Positions 16,006 through 24,724 are shown, counted from the stretch's first letter. The stretch: DNA of 38,246 nt from RUG14223 sp051881075 (GCA_051881075.1 JBJEPE010000080.1:1-38246), one strand, 5' to 3'. Made by a program: numbers and translations. The notes: generated by a model from the sequence alone, not told the origin.

Positions 16006-17159
16006 CAAATCAGATTTTTTCGGTATTCTTCCGATATTTCGGCAATAGCATTTACGGCCGTATCTACCTCATCGGGTGTATTGCTTATACCGAAGCTGAA
16101 CCGCACTACGCCGCTTTTATCCGTACCCAACGCCTTGTGCATAAGCGGTGCGCAATGCGCTCCTGACCGTACACAAATGTCGTATCGTGTATTTAACAGA
16201 TCATTTACGGTTGCGCTGTCTAAATCGCCTATATTAAGCGATACTATCGGGGTGCGTAACTCAGCACGAATATCACCGTATATCTTGACGCTTTCTATGC
16301 TACGTATGCCCTCATAAAATCGCATGGCAAGCTCTGCAGTGTAGCTATGTATATAATCTATTCCCAGCTCATTTATATACTCAATAGCGGCATTAAGTCC
16401 CGCAATGCCATGGCAGTTAAGTGTACCTGCCTCAAGGGATTCGGGCATCTTTGACGGCTGCTCCTCATCGTAGCTGTGTATTCCGCTGCCGCCTCGTTTA
16501 AACGGTGGCAGATTGATATTGGAAGATACGTATATTCCGCCTGTACCTTGAGGCCCCAAAAGCTCCTTATGACCGGTAAAGCACAGTATATCAATGTCGT
16601 TTTTTTGCACATCTATTGCAATGTTGCCCATGCTCTGTGCAGCATCAATTATTAGCAGTAATCCGTATTTTTTCTTTATATCCGTAAGGATAGAGAGGTC
16701 AACGACATTGCCTGTAACATTTGAAGCATGAGATACTATAAGTGCCTTGGTGTGCGGCTCTATCATTTTCTCTATATTGTCATAATCAAGCACGCCTTTT
16801 TCATTAACACAGATAAAATCTAGCTGTGTTCCGCTTTTTTGTTTGTTATACAGCGGCCGCAGTACTGAGTTATGCTCACATACGGTAGTTATAACATGGT
16901 CGTTATTGCTTATCAGACCCGATATCGCTATATTGAGTGCCTCTGTAGCGTTTGATGTAAAAGCTATGCAAGAGGCGCTTTGAGCATTTATCATCTTTGC
17001 TATTGACTTTCTTGTACTGTATATACAGCGTGATGCGTCAAGTGCCGCCTTGTGTGACCCTCTTGCGGGATTCCCCATAGTCGTCATTGCAGACGTTACC
17101 GCCTGTATCACACACTTGGGCTTTGGCAATGAGGTTGCGGCATGATCAAAGTAAATTAT
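16005..17159 (-). CDS. Cysteine desulfurase / class V aminotransferase (EF2568-like), ATA start
   Basis: This PLP enzyme of the cysteine desulfurase/selenocysteine lyase class releases S or Se from (seleno)cysteine. It shows the PLP lysine in TGHKELLGPQGTGG (Lys198) and the active-site cysteine in RSGAHCAPLMH (Cys336), numbered from the ATA. The best normal start is a TTG at 17127-17129, but that would cut off the family's N-terminal motif, which is present in frame upstream as IYFDHAATSLPKPK. The codon standing where relatives have methionine is ATA (17157-17159), with GGGAG (17167-17171) 7 bases before it, and an in-frame TAA (17172-17174) excludes longer forms. With the ATA start it has 384 aa. 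It heads the yedE operon and probably supplies or handles the chalcogen. Confidence 0.85.
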   Translation of the reverse strand: MIYFDHAATSLPKPKCVIQAVTSAMTTMGNPARGSHKAALDASRCIYSTRKSIAKMINAQSASCIAFTSNATEALNIAISGLISNNDHVITTVCEHNSVLRPLYNKQKSGTQLDFICVNEKGVLDYDNIEKMIEPHTKALIVSHASNVTGNVVDLSILTDIKKKYGLLLIIDAAQSMGNIAIDVQKNDIDILCFTGHKELLGPQGTGGIYVSSNINLPPFKRGGSGIHSYDEEQPSKMPESLEAGTLNCHGIAGLNAAIEYINELGIDYIHSYTAELAMRFYEGIRSIESVKIYGDIRAELRTPIVSLNIGDLDSATVNDLLNTRYDICVRSGAHCAPLMHKALGTDKSGVVRFSFGISNTPDEVDTAVNAIAEISEEYRKNLI

Positions 17160-17220
17160 ATTATCACTCCCTTACTCATCTTAATTTATTCCGATATTTA
17201 CAGCCTGTATTGTAAATACC

Positions 17221-17256
17221 GTTATTCTTTATTAAGAATAACATACAACAAGTTGT
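17221..17256. promoter_or_regulatory. Inverted repeats between desulfurase and feoAB genes
   Basis: GTTATTCTT (17221-17229) and AAGAATAAC (17234-17242) form a perfect 9-bp inverted repeat with a 4-bp centre. ACAAC/GTTGT (17245-17249, 17252-17256) forms a second. They sit between two divergent genes and upstream of the feo promoter, so an operator for a metal-responsive regulator is possible. Neither is a clear match to the classical Fur or IdeR box. Confidence 0.4.
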
Positions 17257-17312
17257 AAGTCAACAATTACTAAAAAATTTGCAAAAATAAGTTTTTATAT
17301 GGCATAAACCTC

Positions 17313-17341
17313 TTGCTTTATAAGTTTAAAAAGAGTATAAT
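17313..17341 (+). promoter_or_regulatory. Promoter of the feoAB fusion gene
   Basis: TTGCTT (17313-17318) and TATAAT (17336-17341) are separated by 17 bp, a good housekeeping promoter, about 80 bases before the start codon. Confidence 0.65.
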
Positions 17342-17423
17342 TTGTTAGCAAATTTGAATTTATACCAAAAATAAAGCATATCTTTATATTAAAGTAATTC
17401 TGTTAAAGTGAAAGGGCAAATAT

Positions 17424-19781
17424 ATGACATTAAAGGATTTGGAAATAGGTAAAACTGCCAAGATCATTTCTGTAGGCGGCGAAGGTTCACTACGTCAGCA
17501 CTTTTTAGACATGGGCGTGATTCCCGGTGCGGAGGTTACTCTTATGAAGTATGCTCCTATGGGCGATCCTATGGAGCTGATGGTGCACGGATATGAGCTT
17601 ACTCTCAGACTTGCTGATGCGGAAAAGATCGAGGTGCAGGAGCTTAAGGCAAAAAAGGAAGAAAGAAGAAATACAATCAAGGCTAATAAAAAGCCCAGTA
17701 AGTGCGGTGAACACCCCGGATACGGTGAAGGCGGCAGATATCATGTAAAAACACATGAAAATCCCCTACCAAAGGGTACTAAGCTGACGTTTGCGCTTGC
17801 AGGTAATCAGAACTGCGGCAAAACAACGCTTTTTAACCAGCTTACAGGCTCTAATCAGCACGTAGGTAACTTTCCCGGTGTAACGGTGGATAGAAAAAGC
17901 GGCCCGATACGTGGTCATGCAGATACACTTGTAACCGATTTACCGGGTATTTATTCGCTTTCTCCATATACAAATGAAGAGATAGTTTCACGTGAATTTA
18001 TAATTGACGAAAAGCCTACAGGCATAATAAATATAGTAGATGCTACCAATATAGAGCGTAATCTGTATCTAACGCTACAGCTTATGGAGCTTAACGTGCC
18101 TATAGTGCTTGCCCTGAATATGATGGACGAGGTAAGAGGTAACGGCGGTACTATACATATTAACGAGATGGAGAAGATACTGGGCATACCGGTTGTACCT
18201 ATTTCTGCGTCTAAGAACGAGGGCGTAGATGAGGTAGTGGCTCACGCATTGCACGTAGCCAAATATCAGGAATGTCCTGCTACTACGGACTTCTGTGAAA
18301 AGGACAGGAACGGCGGTGCGGTACATAGATGCTTACACTCTATTATGTGCCTTATAGAAGACCATGCACGTGATGCGCAGTTACCTGTTCGGTTTGTTGC
18401 CAGTAAGCTTGTAGAAGGCGACACAAGTCTGCTTGAAAGATTAAAACTGTCGCAAAATGAAAAGGAAATGCTTGAACACATAATTCTCCAAATGGAAGAG
18501 GAGAGCGGACTTGACAGAGCGGCGGCTATAGCGGATATGCGATTTTCGTTCATTATGTCGTTATGTGAGAAGACAGTAGTTAAGCCAAAAGAGAGTAAGG
18601 AACACATAAGAAGCAGAAAGATAGATAAATTTTTAACAGGTAAATATACTGCTATTCCTGCATTTATTGCTATAATGGGGCTTGTGTTCGTGCTTACGTT
18701 TAATGTTATAGGCGCATTTTTTCAGCAGCTTCTTGAAAAAGGCATAGATTGGCTGACCGGTGTGGTAGACTCGGCGCTTACTGCCGCAAGCGTAAGCGAT
18801 GTAATACATTCGCTTATAGTAGATGGTATTTTTGCGGGCGTCGGCAGTGTGCTAAGCTTTGTACCTATCATAGTTGTGCTGTTCTTCTTTTTATCACTGC
18901 TTGAGGATAGCGGATATATGGCAAGAGTTGCTTTCGTCATGGATAAGCTTCTTAGAAAAATAGGTTTGTCAGGCAGAAGCATAGTTCCTATGCTTATCGG
19001 ATTTGGTTGTACAGTGCCGGGAGTAATGGCAAGCCGAACATTGCCGTCTGAGCGTGACCGTAAGATGACTATTATGCTCACTCCGTTTATGAGCTGTACG
19101 GCAAAGCTGCCTATATACGGATTTTTTACAGCAACATTTTTCCCGAAATACAGCGGACTTATCATGGTAGGATTGTATTTCTTTGGTATAGCCGTAGGTA
19201 TATTGGTAGCACTTATCTCTAAGAGTACTATGTTTAAGGGTGAGGCCGTCCCGTTTGTTATGGAGCTGCCAAATTACCGTATGCCGGGGGCTAAGAATGT
19301 GGCGCATCTTCTGTGGGATAAAGCAAAGGACTTTTTACAAAGAGCGTTTACCGTTATTTTCATAGCATCCATTGTCGTTTGGTTCCTACAAACATTTAAC
19401 TTCAAACTCAGCATAGTTACAAATTCACAGGATAGCATACTTGCAATAATCGCAGGATTTATAGCTCCTGTATTCGCACTTCTGGGATTTGGCGATTGGC
19501 GGATAGTTACCTCGCTTATTGCCGGATTTATGGCTAAAGAAAGCGTGGTTTCAACATTATCCGTCCTTTTCAAGGATACATCAATATCAAGCGTTCTTTC
19601 TCCGCTGTCTGCGGCGGCATTGCTTGTATTTTGCCTGTTATATACACCGTGTGTAGCGGCAATAGCGTCCATTAAGCGAGAGCTTGGTACCAAGTGGGCG
19701 ATAAGTATAGTAATAGGTCAATGTGCTATAGCATGGGTATGTGCCTTGATAGTGCGCACAATAGGCATACTTTTTATGTAA
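17424..19781 (+). CDS. feoB: Ferrous iron transporter, FeoA-FeoB fusion
   Basis: This 785-aa Fe(II) importer joins FeoA and FeoB. Residues 1 to about 75 form the SH3-like FeoA domain. After a charged linker comes the FeoB G-protein domain, with G1 GNQNCGKTTLFN (from residue 127), G3 DLPG (172), G4 NMMD and G5 SASKNEG. A helical cytosolic domain follows, then the membrane part from about residue 410 with two gate regions (the first containing PMLIGFGCTVPGVMASR) and about eight helices to the C-terminus. The protein is complete. It has its own promoter and terminator, so it is a single-gene unit. The iron would serve the Fe-S-rich Rnf complex nearby, among others. Confidence 0.95.
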   Translation: MTLKDLEIGKTAKIISVGGEGSLRQHFLDMGVIPGAEVTLMKYAPMGDPMELMVHGYELTLRLADAEKIEVQELKAKKEERRNTIKANKKPSKCGEHPGYGEGGRYHVKTHENPLPKGTKLTFALAGNQNCGKTTLFNQLTGSNQHVGNFPGVTVDRKSGPIRGHADTLVTDLPGIYSLSPYTNEEIVSREFIIDEKPTGIINIVDATNIERNLYLTLQLMELNVPIVLALNMMDEVRGNGGTIHINEMEKILGIPVVPISASKNEGVDEVVAHALHVAKYQECPATTDFCEKDRNGGAVHRCLHSIMCLIEDHARDAQLPVRFVASKLVEGDTSLLERLKLSQNEKEMLEHIILQMEEESGLDRAAAIADMRFSFIMSLCEKTVVKPKESKEHIRSRKIDKFLTGKYTAIPAFIAIMGLVFVLTFNVIGAFFQQLLEKGIDWLTGVVDSALTAASVSDVIHSLIVDGIFAGVGSVLSFVPIIVVLFFFLSLLEDSGYMARVAFVMDKLLRKIGLSGRSIVPMLIGFGCTVPGVMASRTLPSERDRKMTIMLTPFMSCTAKLPIYGFFTATFFPKYSGLIMVGLYFFGIAVGILVALISKSTMFKGEAVPFVMELPNYRMPGAKNVAHLLWDKAKDFLQRAFTVIFIASIVVWFLQTFNFKLSIVTNSQDSILAIIAGFIAPVFALLGFGDWRIVTSLIAGFMAKESVVSTLSVLFKDTSISSVLSPLSAAALLVFCLLYTPCVAAIASIKRELGTKWAISIVIGQCAIAWVCALIVRTIGILFM

Positions 19782-19804
19782 ATCAAGGTCTGAATATAAA
19801 AAAT

Positions 19805-19832
19805 ACCGTCAACTTATGTTGGCGGTTTTTTT
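19805..19832 (+). terminator. feoB terminator
   Basis: A 9-bp stem with one G:U pair (ACCGTCAAC at 19805-19813, GTTGGCGGT at 19818-19826), a 4-nt loop and seven T residues follow the feoB stop. Confidence 0.85.
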
Positions 19833-20148
19833 ATCCGGCTAAGAGTGCTATAATTGTATATTTTATTTATATTTTTTCAAAAAAACTTAAAAATGAGAAT
19901 AAATGATTTTTGTACAAAAATTTGATTTATATTATATATAAACTATATTTTTATAATAAATTTAGTTTTAGCTTTTATAAAAGATAACAATTTCATCTAT
20001 AATTGAAAAAATGAACTCTTTAAATATTATGAATTATATTTTTAAGTATAAATTAACATAAAATAATGAAATTCTGTATTAAAATAGTGAAGTCTGATTT
20101 TTATACATTATTTGCAGAAATTATGAATATATATTAGATTTGATTTTA
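19833..20148. other. AT-rich gap between converging feoB and spoVAE
   Basis: This stretch is strongly AT-rich, with many TATA and poly-A/T runs. I see no gene, RNA or clear repeat. It is also where a terminator for spoVAE would be expected, but no GC-rich hairpin is visible. Confidence 0.5.
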
Positions 20149-20505
20149 TCACGTTTTTTGTTTTGGTTTGCTGAAAAGTGCGAATATATACCCAAATACA
20201 ACGGCGGCGGTTATACCTGCGGCTGCTGCGGTGACCCCTCCCGTAACTATGCCTAAGGCGCCGTCCTTTTGCAATGCTTCCCGTATACCCATTGCCATAG
20301 TATAGCCAAAGCCGGATAGAGGAACGGTAGCACCTGCGCCTGCAAAATTCACTATCGGTTCATAAACACCGATAGCTGTCAAGAAAACGCCTGCAATAAC
20401 AAATCCAACGAGTATTCTTGCCGGTGTAAGCTTTGTTTTGTCTATTAAAATCTGTCCTATAACGCACAGCAATCCACCTACCCAAAAGGCGTTTACATAG
20501 TCCAT
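20149..20505 (-). CDS. spoVAE: Stage V sporulation protein AE (SpoVAE-type)
   Basis: This 118-aa membrane protein is of the SpoVAE/SpoVAEb family, part of the channel that moves Ca-dipicolinic acid during spore formation and germination. It has about four hydrophobic segments and the family-typical N-terminus MDYVNAFWVGGLLCVIGQ and GAGATVPLSGFGYTMAMG. The start is the ATG at 20503-20505, preceded by a GGAGA site; the frame extends to 20535 without support. The gene normally follows spoVAC and spoVAD, but here it stands alone: the neighbours are feoB and the divergent Rnf operon. A sigma-G-like promoter precedes it. The organism is therefore probably a spore former. Confidence 0.88.
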   Translation of the reverse strand: MDYVNAFWVGGLLCVIGQILIDKTKLTPARILVGFVIAGVFLTAIGVYEPIVNFAGAGATVPLSGFGYTMAMGIREALQKDGALGIVTGGVTAAAAGITAAVVFGYIFALFSKPKQKT

Positions 20506-20536
20506 AAATATCTCCTTTCTGTTTATTTGTTGCAAT

Positions 20537-20565
20537 TAGTATGTTACTTTTTGATTAAAATATCA
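20537..20565 (-). promoter_or_regulatory. Sigma-G-like promoter of spoVAE
   Basis: On the minus strand CATACTA (20537-20543) resembles the -10 of forespore sigma-G/F promoters, and TGATAT (20560-20565) lies 16 bp upstream as a partial -35 match. It is 31 bases before the spoVAE ATG. Forespore control fits the known regulation of spoVA genes. Confidence 0.45.
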
Positions 20566-20735
20566 GCAGTTTAAGAAAAAATGCAGTTTTTAATGATTTT
20601 TGCCTATATTTAAATACAAAACGTATTTTATTACAATATTTATACGTAAATTGAATTTTTGTGTAAAAATTAACCGCATATATTTGTAATATACAAATCT
20701 ATACTAAAAAATTTTAGTTTTTTTGCCTATCTCGG

Positions 20736-20764
20736 TTGAACAATGTGGAGAAAGGTGGTATAAT
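20736..20764 (+). promoter_or_regulatory. Promoter of the NusG-domain/Rnf operon
   Basis: TTGAAC (20736-20741) and TATAAT (20759-20764) have a 17-bp spacer, 34 bases ahead of the first start codon. Tight gene spacing downstream suggests that it drives all eight genes to 26818. Confidence 0.7.
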
Positions 20765-20798
20765 TGATTATCTATTGAAAAGCGACGGTGAGTAAGCT

Positions 20799-21242
20799 AT
20801 GGATGAGACTATTGAAACCAAAGTTGAAGAAGCTTTAACAGTAAGTAAACAGGAAATAAGCAGAAGGAGAATCATGGGAATACCTGATATTTTTATAGTC
20901 TTGATTATTCTTTGTATGTCTGTAGGAGCATATATTTATTTTAATGCCATTGCATATGATGCAACTACCGCAGTGGTTGCTAAGAACAAGACAGAGATAT
21001 ACAGAATAGACCTAACTACTGTTACAGAGCCATATGATTTAATAATAGACAAAGAACACAATGTTGTTTTATATATTGAGAGCGACGGTGTAAGCATGAA
21101 AAGCTCTGATTGCAAAGATCATACCTGCATAAATACAGGCAAAATCAGTAAGGACGGCGAGGCAATAGTATGCTTGCCGTATGCGTACACAGTATTTCTT
21201 GAGGGCGGCGCAATAAACGATGTTGACGCTGTAGTAGGTTAG
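20799..21242 (+). CDS. NusG domain II-containing membrane protein
   Basis: This 147-aa protein has a charged N-terminus, one membrane helix (about 27-49, IFIVLIILCMSVGAYIYF) and an outer beta-rich NusG domain II-like region (about 60-147). The family is often encoded next to Gx transporter genes and Rnf or FMN-binding proteins. Conserved cysteines appear in SSDCKDHTCINTG. Its molecular role is unknown; a part in assembly or electron transfer of membrane complexes has only been guessed. It is the first gene of the operon, and 14 bases separate it from the next. Confidence 0.82.
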   Translation: MDETIETKVEEALTVSKQEISRRRIMGIPDIFIVLIILCMSVGAYIYFNAIAYDATTAVVAKNKTEIYRIDLTTVTEPYDLIIDKEHNVVLYIESDGVSMKSSDCKDHTCINTGKISKDGEAIVCLPYAYTVFLEGGAINDVDAVVG

Positions 21243-21256
21243 GAGGCTGTATGTAA

Positions 21257-21784
21257 ATGGCTGATAAAGCAAAGAAAAAGGGTAAGGCATTCTTCATAGC
21301 GCATACGGCGCTTATTGCCGCTACGGCGATAGCACTATCCGCACTTGAGGGAATGATACCGCCGCTGCCGATGATACCGCCGGGAGGTAAGGCCGGATTT
21401 TCAAATATAGCGGTCATGCTGGGCGCAGATGTGCTTGGTTTTCCGTCAGCGGTTTTCATAGCACTTGTCAAGGCGATATTTGCAGGTACAACAAGGGGTT
21501 TTACTGCGTTTTTGATGAGTTTTTCGGGTGGAATACTAAGTACTGTTGTAATGGCGGTATTGCTGAGGTACGCAACTAAAAAGATAGGTTATATAGGCAT
21601 AGGTATCTGCGGTGCGGCAACACATAATACCGCACAGCTTATAGTATCGTCAATACTGACAACAAATGCGGTGTTTATTTATGTTCCTGCTTTATTGATA
21701 TTGTCTATAGTCACCGGTCTGCTTACCGGTCTGTTGCTTGGCATTATAATTCCGCATTACAGAAAAATTTGTAAGATAACTTAA
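21257..21784 (+). CDS. Gx transporter family protein (HepPP synthase component I-like)
   Basis: This 175-aa integral membrane protein has about five helices and the glycine-rich PPLPMIPPGGKAGFSNI loop. The family (Gx transporter, PF07456) is often labelled heptaprenyl diphosphate synthase component I, but its sequence looks like the substrate-binding subunit of ECF-type transporters, so a transport role is more likely. AGGAGG (21241-21246) precedes an ATG directly followed by TAA (21251-21256), and the true ATG is the next codon (21257), giving a start-stop pair immediately upstream of the gene. Its position between the NusG-domain gene and rnfC recurs in Clostridia. Confidence 0.8.
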   Translation: MADKAKKKGKAFFIAHTALIAATAIALSALEGMIPPLPMIPPGGKAGFSNIAVMLGADVLGFPSAVFIALVKAIFAGTTRGFTAFLMSFSGGILSTVVMAVLLRYATKKIGYIGIGICGAATHNTAQLIVSSILTTNAVFIYVPALLILSIVTGLLTGLLLGIIIPHYRKICKIT

Positions 21785-21829
21785 CAGAGTTGTATATAGA
21801 GATGAAATGAATTTGGAGTGAACTTTAAA

Positions 21830-23179
21830 ATGAGTGAAAAAGGCTTAAAATTCCCCAAAAAGCCGTATAAGACATTCGGCGGTGTTACTGTGCCGCACAG
21901 AAAGTCTACTTCTGTTTCAGAGTCGATAATAATGCCTGCACCAAAGCAGGTAGTTATTCCGATGAAGCAGCACATAGGTGTGGAGTGTATGCCTGTAGTC
22001 AGGGTAGGGGAATACGTAAGGGTAGGTCAGATAATCGGTGACAATGACAGCTACGTATGTGCGCCTATACACGCCAGTATATCCGGTACTGTTACAAAAA
22101 TAGGCGATATAGTGATGCCAAACGGCGAAAAAGTGAAGACGGTGGTTATTGAGTCAGATGGGCAGATGGCAGAGGATCCGGGGCTTTATCCGCCTATAGT
22201 CACTAACCTTAATGACCTTATAAGAGCATCAAGAAGCAGTGGACTTGTAGGCTTGGGCGGAGCCGGATTTCCTGCTCATGTTAAGCTTAATCTGCCGGAG
22301 GGCAAGTCGGTAGATACGCTTATAGTCAATGTTGCCGAATGTGAACCGTACGTAACGTCTGACCACCGTGAAGCCATAGAAAATTCTTGGGCGGTACTTT
22401 CCGGCGTCTATGCAATTAAACAGATACTCAAGATAAAAAGAGTTATCATAGCCGTAGAGGAAAACAAGCCCGATGTAATAGAAGAGCTTGAAAAGATAGC
22501 ATATAACAGAGTAAGAGATCCACGTAATGAGGTGCGTGTTCTTGCGCTCAAATGTAATTATCCGCAGGGAGCGGAGAAGGTGCTTATACAGGCGTGTACC
22601 GGTAGACAGGTACCGCAGGGCAAACTGCCTGTGGACGTAGGCTGTCTTGTAATGAATGTTACGTCTGTTGCTTTTCTTGCGAATTATATGAAATCCGGTA
22701 TGCCGCTTGTTACCAAAAGAGTTACGGTTGACGGTACGGCTATTAAAAGGCCGTGCAACGTTATAGTACCGATAGGTACATCGGTAGCCGATGTAATAGC
22801 TTTTTGCGGAGGATATCTGCAAACACCTAAAAAGCTTACTATGGGCGGTCCTATGATGGGACTTGCGCTTTCCGACGATAATGTTCCTGTAATGAAGCAC
22901 ACAAATGCCATAATCGCTTTTGGAGAAAACGAGGCAAGACTGCCTGAGCAATCTGACTGTATAAGATGCGGCAGATGTATCAAGGCCTGTCCGATGAAGC
23001 TTGTTCCGCCTGCAATAAGTAAGGCGGTTAAGACTAAGGATGTTGACCTTGCAAAGCGTTTGGGCATTATGAGCTGTATGGAGTGTGGCTGCTGTTCGTT
23101 CAGCTGTCCGGCGCATAGATTTATTGTTCAGACTATGCGTACAGGCAAGGCCATGGTAAAGAGCAGTGAACAGCGTTGA
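21830..23179 (+). CDS. rnfC: Rnf complex subunit RnfC
   Basis: This peripheral subunit of the Rnf ferredoxin:NAD+ oxidoreductase has 449 aa. It has the NAD(H)/FMN-binding glycine-rich segment GLVGLGGAGFPAHVKL (about residue 135) and a Slbb-like region. Two 4Fe-4S motifs, CIRCGRCIKACP (from residue 377) and CMECGCCSFSCP (from residue 416), follow near the C-terminus. The N-terminal region (GVTVPHRKSTS) is typical of RnfC. The ATG at 21830 has GGAG 11 bases upstream; the in-frame GTG at 21818 overlaps that site and is unlikely. It opens the rnfCDGEAB order found in Clostridia. It should sit on the cytoplasmic face and exchange electrons with NAD+. Confidence 0.95.
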   Translation: MSEKGLKFPKKPYKTFGGVTVPHRKSTSVSESIIMPAPKQVVIPMKQHIGVECMPVVRVGEYVRVGQIIGDNDSYVCAPIHASISGTVTKIGDIVMPNGEKVKTVVIESDGQMAEDPGLYPPIVTNLNDLIRASRSSGLVGLGGAGFPAHVKLNLPEGKSVDTLIVNVAECEPYVTSDHREAIENSWAVLSGVYAIKQILKIKRVIIAVEENKPDVIEELEKIAYNRVRDPRNEVRVLALKCNYPQGAEKVLIQACTGRQVPQGKLPVDVGCLVMNVTSVAFLANYMKSGMPLVTKRVTVDGTAIKRPCNVIVPIGTSVADVIAFCGGYLQTPKKLTMGGPMMGLALSDDNVPVMKHTNAIIAFGENEARLPEQSDCIRCGRCIKACPMKLVPPAISKAVKTKDVDLAKRLGIMSCMECGCCSFSCPAHRFIVQTMRTGKAMVKSSEQR

Positions 23180-23198
23180 GAAAGGGGCATAACAGAAA

Positions 23199-24137
23199 AT
23201 GAAAGAGAAATTATATGTTGCGCCGTCACCGCATTTAAGGCAGGGCGACTCAACAAGAGGAATAATGCTTGATGTATTGGTAGCACTTGTACCTGCTGTC
23301 ATTGCGTCAGTAATTATATTCGGTTTTCGATCTTTGCTTATTATTACAGTTACGGTTATAAGTGCAATGATATCCGAGTATATTTGCCGTAGAGTAATGA
23401 AAAGAAACAACACGGTACAGGATTTAAGCGCCGCAGTAACAGGCTTGCTTGTAGGTCTGAATATGCCTGTAAGCATAAATCCCCTTATAGCGGCATTCGG
23501 TTCAGTTGTCGCTATAGTAGTAGTTAAGCAGATGTTCGGCGGATTGGGACATAACTTTGTAAATCCTGCATTAGCCGCCAGAATAGTGCTTATGATATCA
23601 TTCCCCACACAGATGACTGCATGGACATATCCGTTCGGTTATATCCGTTCGCTTGACGGCGTTACGGCGGCTACTCCGCTTGCGGCAGTAAGTGATGCGG
23701 ATGCACCGGGAGTTATGGATCTGCTTATGGGTCTGCGCAGCGGTTGTTTGGGCGAAACCTGCGCGGTAGCCCTTATAATAGGCGGTCTGTACCTTATTGC
23801 ACGTAAGGTAATAACACCTACCATACCGCTTTCATATTTGGGTACAGTTGCGGTACTTACCTTTGCACTTGGTGAAGACCCGATATTCCATTTGCTTACG
23901 GGCGGTTTGTTACTTGGAGCAATATTCATGGCTACAGACTACGTAACGTCACCTATGACGACATCAGGCAAGATAATCTTCGGTATAGGCTGCGGTATAA
24001 TTACCGTTGTAATACGCCTGTACGGTGCATTGCCTGAGGGCGTGTCGTTCTCAATAATACTTATGAATATTCTTGTACCTCATATCGAGAAGCTTACATA
24101 TCCGAGGTATTTCGGAAAGGAGCGGGGTAAGGCATGA
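23199..24137 (+). CDS. rnfD: Rnf complex subunit RnfD
   Basis: This 312-aa membrane subunit has about nine to ten helices and is homologous to NqrB. It carries a covalently bound FMN in the family; the likely flavinylated threonine is in DGVTAATPL (about Thr159, by comparison with the S-G-A-T motif). The conserved FMATDYVTSPMTTSGKIIFG region lies near residue 250. It has its own ribosome site (GGGG upstream) and overlaps rnfG by four bases (24134-24137). Together with RnfA, E and G it forms the membrane core that couples electron flow to Na+ or H+ transport. Confidence 0.94.
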   Translation: MKEKLYVAPSPHLRQGDSTRGIMLDVLVALVPAVIASVIIFGFRSLLIITVTVISAMISEYICRRVMKRNNTVQDLSAAVTGLLVGLNMPVSINPLIAAFGSVVAIVVVKQMFGGLGHNFVNPALAARIVLMISFPTQMTAWTYPFGYIRSLDGVTAATPLAAVSDADAPGVMDLLMGLRSGCLGETCAVALIIGGLYLIARKVITPTIPLSYLGTVAVLTFALGEDPIFHLLTGGLLLGAIFMATDYVTSPMTTSGKIIFGIGCGIITVVIRLYGALPEGVSFSIILMNILVPHIEKLTYPRYFGKERGKA

Positions 24138-24724
24138 AAAGATTTAGTATAGCGGATATATTAAAAAGTACCTTTATAATGTGTCTTACTTGCCTTTTAG
24201 TTGCCGGAATGCTTGCAGGAGCAAACTATCTGACACATCAGAAGATTGCCGATAATAACTATGCGCAAGAAGAAGCAACACGCTATAAAGTGCTTAAAAT
24301 GGCAGAAAAATTTGAGCCAGTGGATATTAACTCCGACGGTGAGGCAGACTGCTATGCAGGATATGCCAACGATATGATAGTCGGATATACCTTTATAACC
24401 TCGGCAAAGGGATACGGCGGAGATGTAACCGTTATGACGGGAATTTTATTTGACGGAAAGATAAACGATGTCGCTATACTTTCACACAGTGAAACTCCGG
24501 GACTGGGTGCAAAGGCTGACAACAGCGATTTTACAGATAGATTTAAACAGGCATTTGATGAAAACGGATTTGCCGTAACCAAAGATAACAACGGTAACGC
24601 CGCCAATATAGATGCAATAACGGGTGCTACCGTAACATCCCGTGCCGTTACAAGTGCGGTAAATGAAGCGATAAAAATGTACTATACGGTAGCAGAAAAG
24701 GAGGGTGACAGGGATAATGGCTGA
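24134..24724 (+). CDS. rnfG: Rnf complex subunit RnfG
   Basis: This 196-aa FMN-binding subunit has a single N-terminal membrane helix (about 10-32) and an outer FMN-binding domain. The flavinylation motif is DAITGATVTSRAV, with Thr166 as the expected site of phosphoester-linked FMN. A glycine-rich GYGGDVTVM segment and HSETPGLGAK, also typical of the family, precede it. The gene overlaps rnfD by 4 bases and rnfE by 8 bases, so translation is tightly coupled. The flavin transferase (ApbE) needed for maturation is not encoded in this window. Confidence 0.94.
   Translation: MKRFSIADILKSTFIMCLTCLLVAGMLAGANYLTHQKIADNNYAQEEATRYKVLKMAEKFEPVDINSDGEADCYAGYANDMIVGYTFITSAKGYGGDVTVMTGILFDGKINDVAILSHSETPGLGAKADNSDFTDRFKQAFDENGFAVTKDNNGNAANIDAITGATVTSRAVTSAVNEAIKMYYTVAEKEGDRDNG

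Noticed and set aside
22229..23608. 459-codon open frame on the minus strand across rnfC and rnfD
   Set aside because: It lies wholly opposite two clear Rnf genes, and its translation is rich in Arg, Tyr and Ser without any motif. It is a shadow frame.
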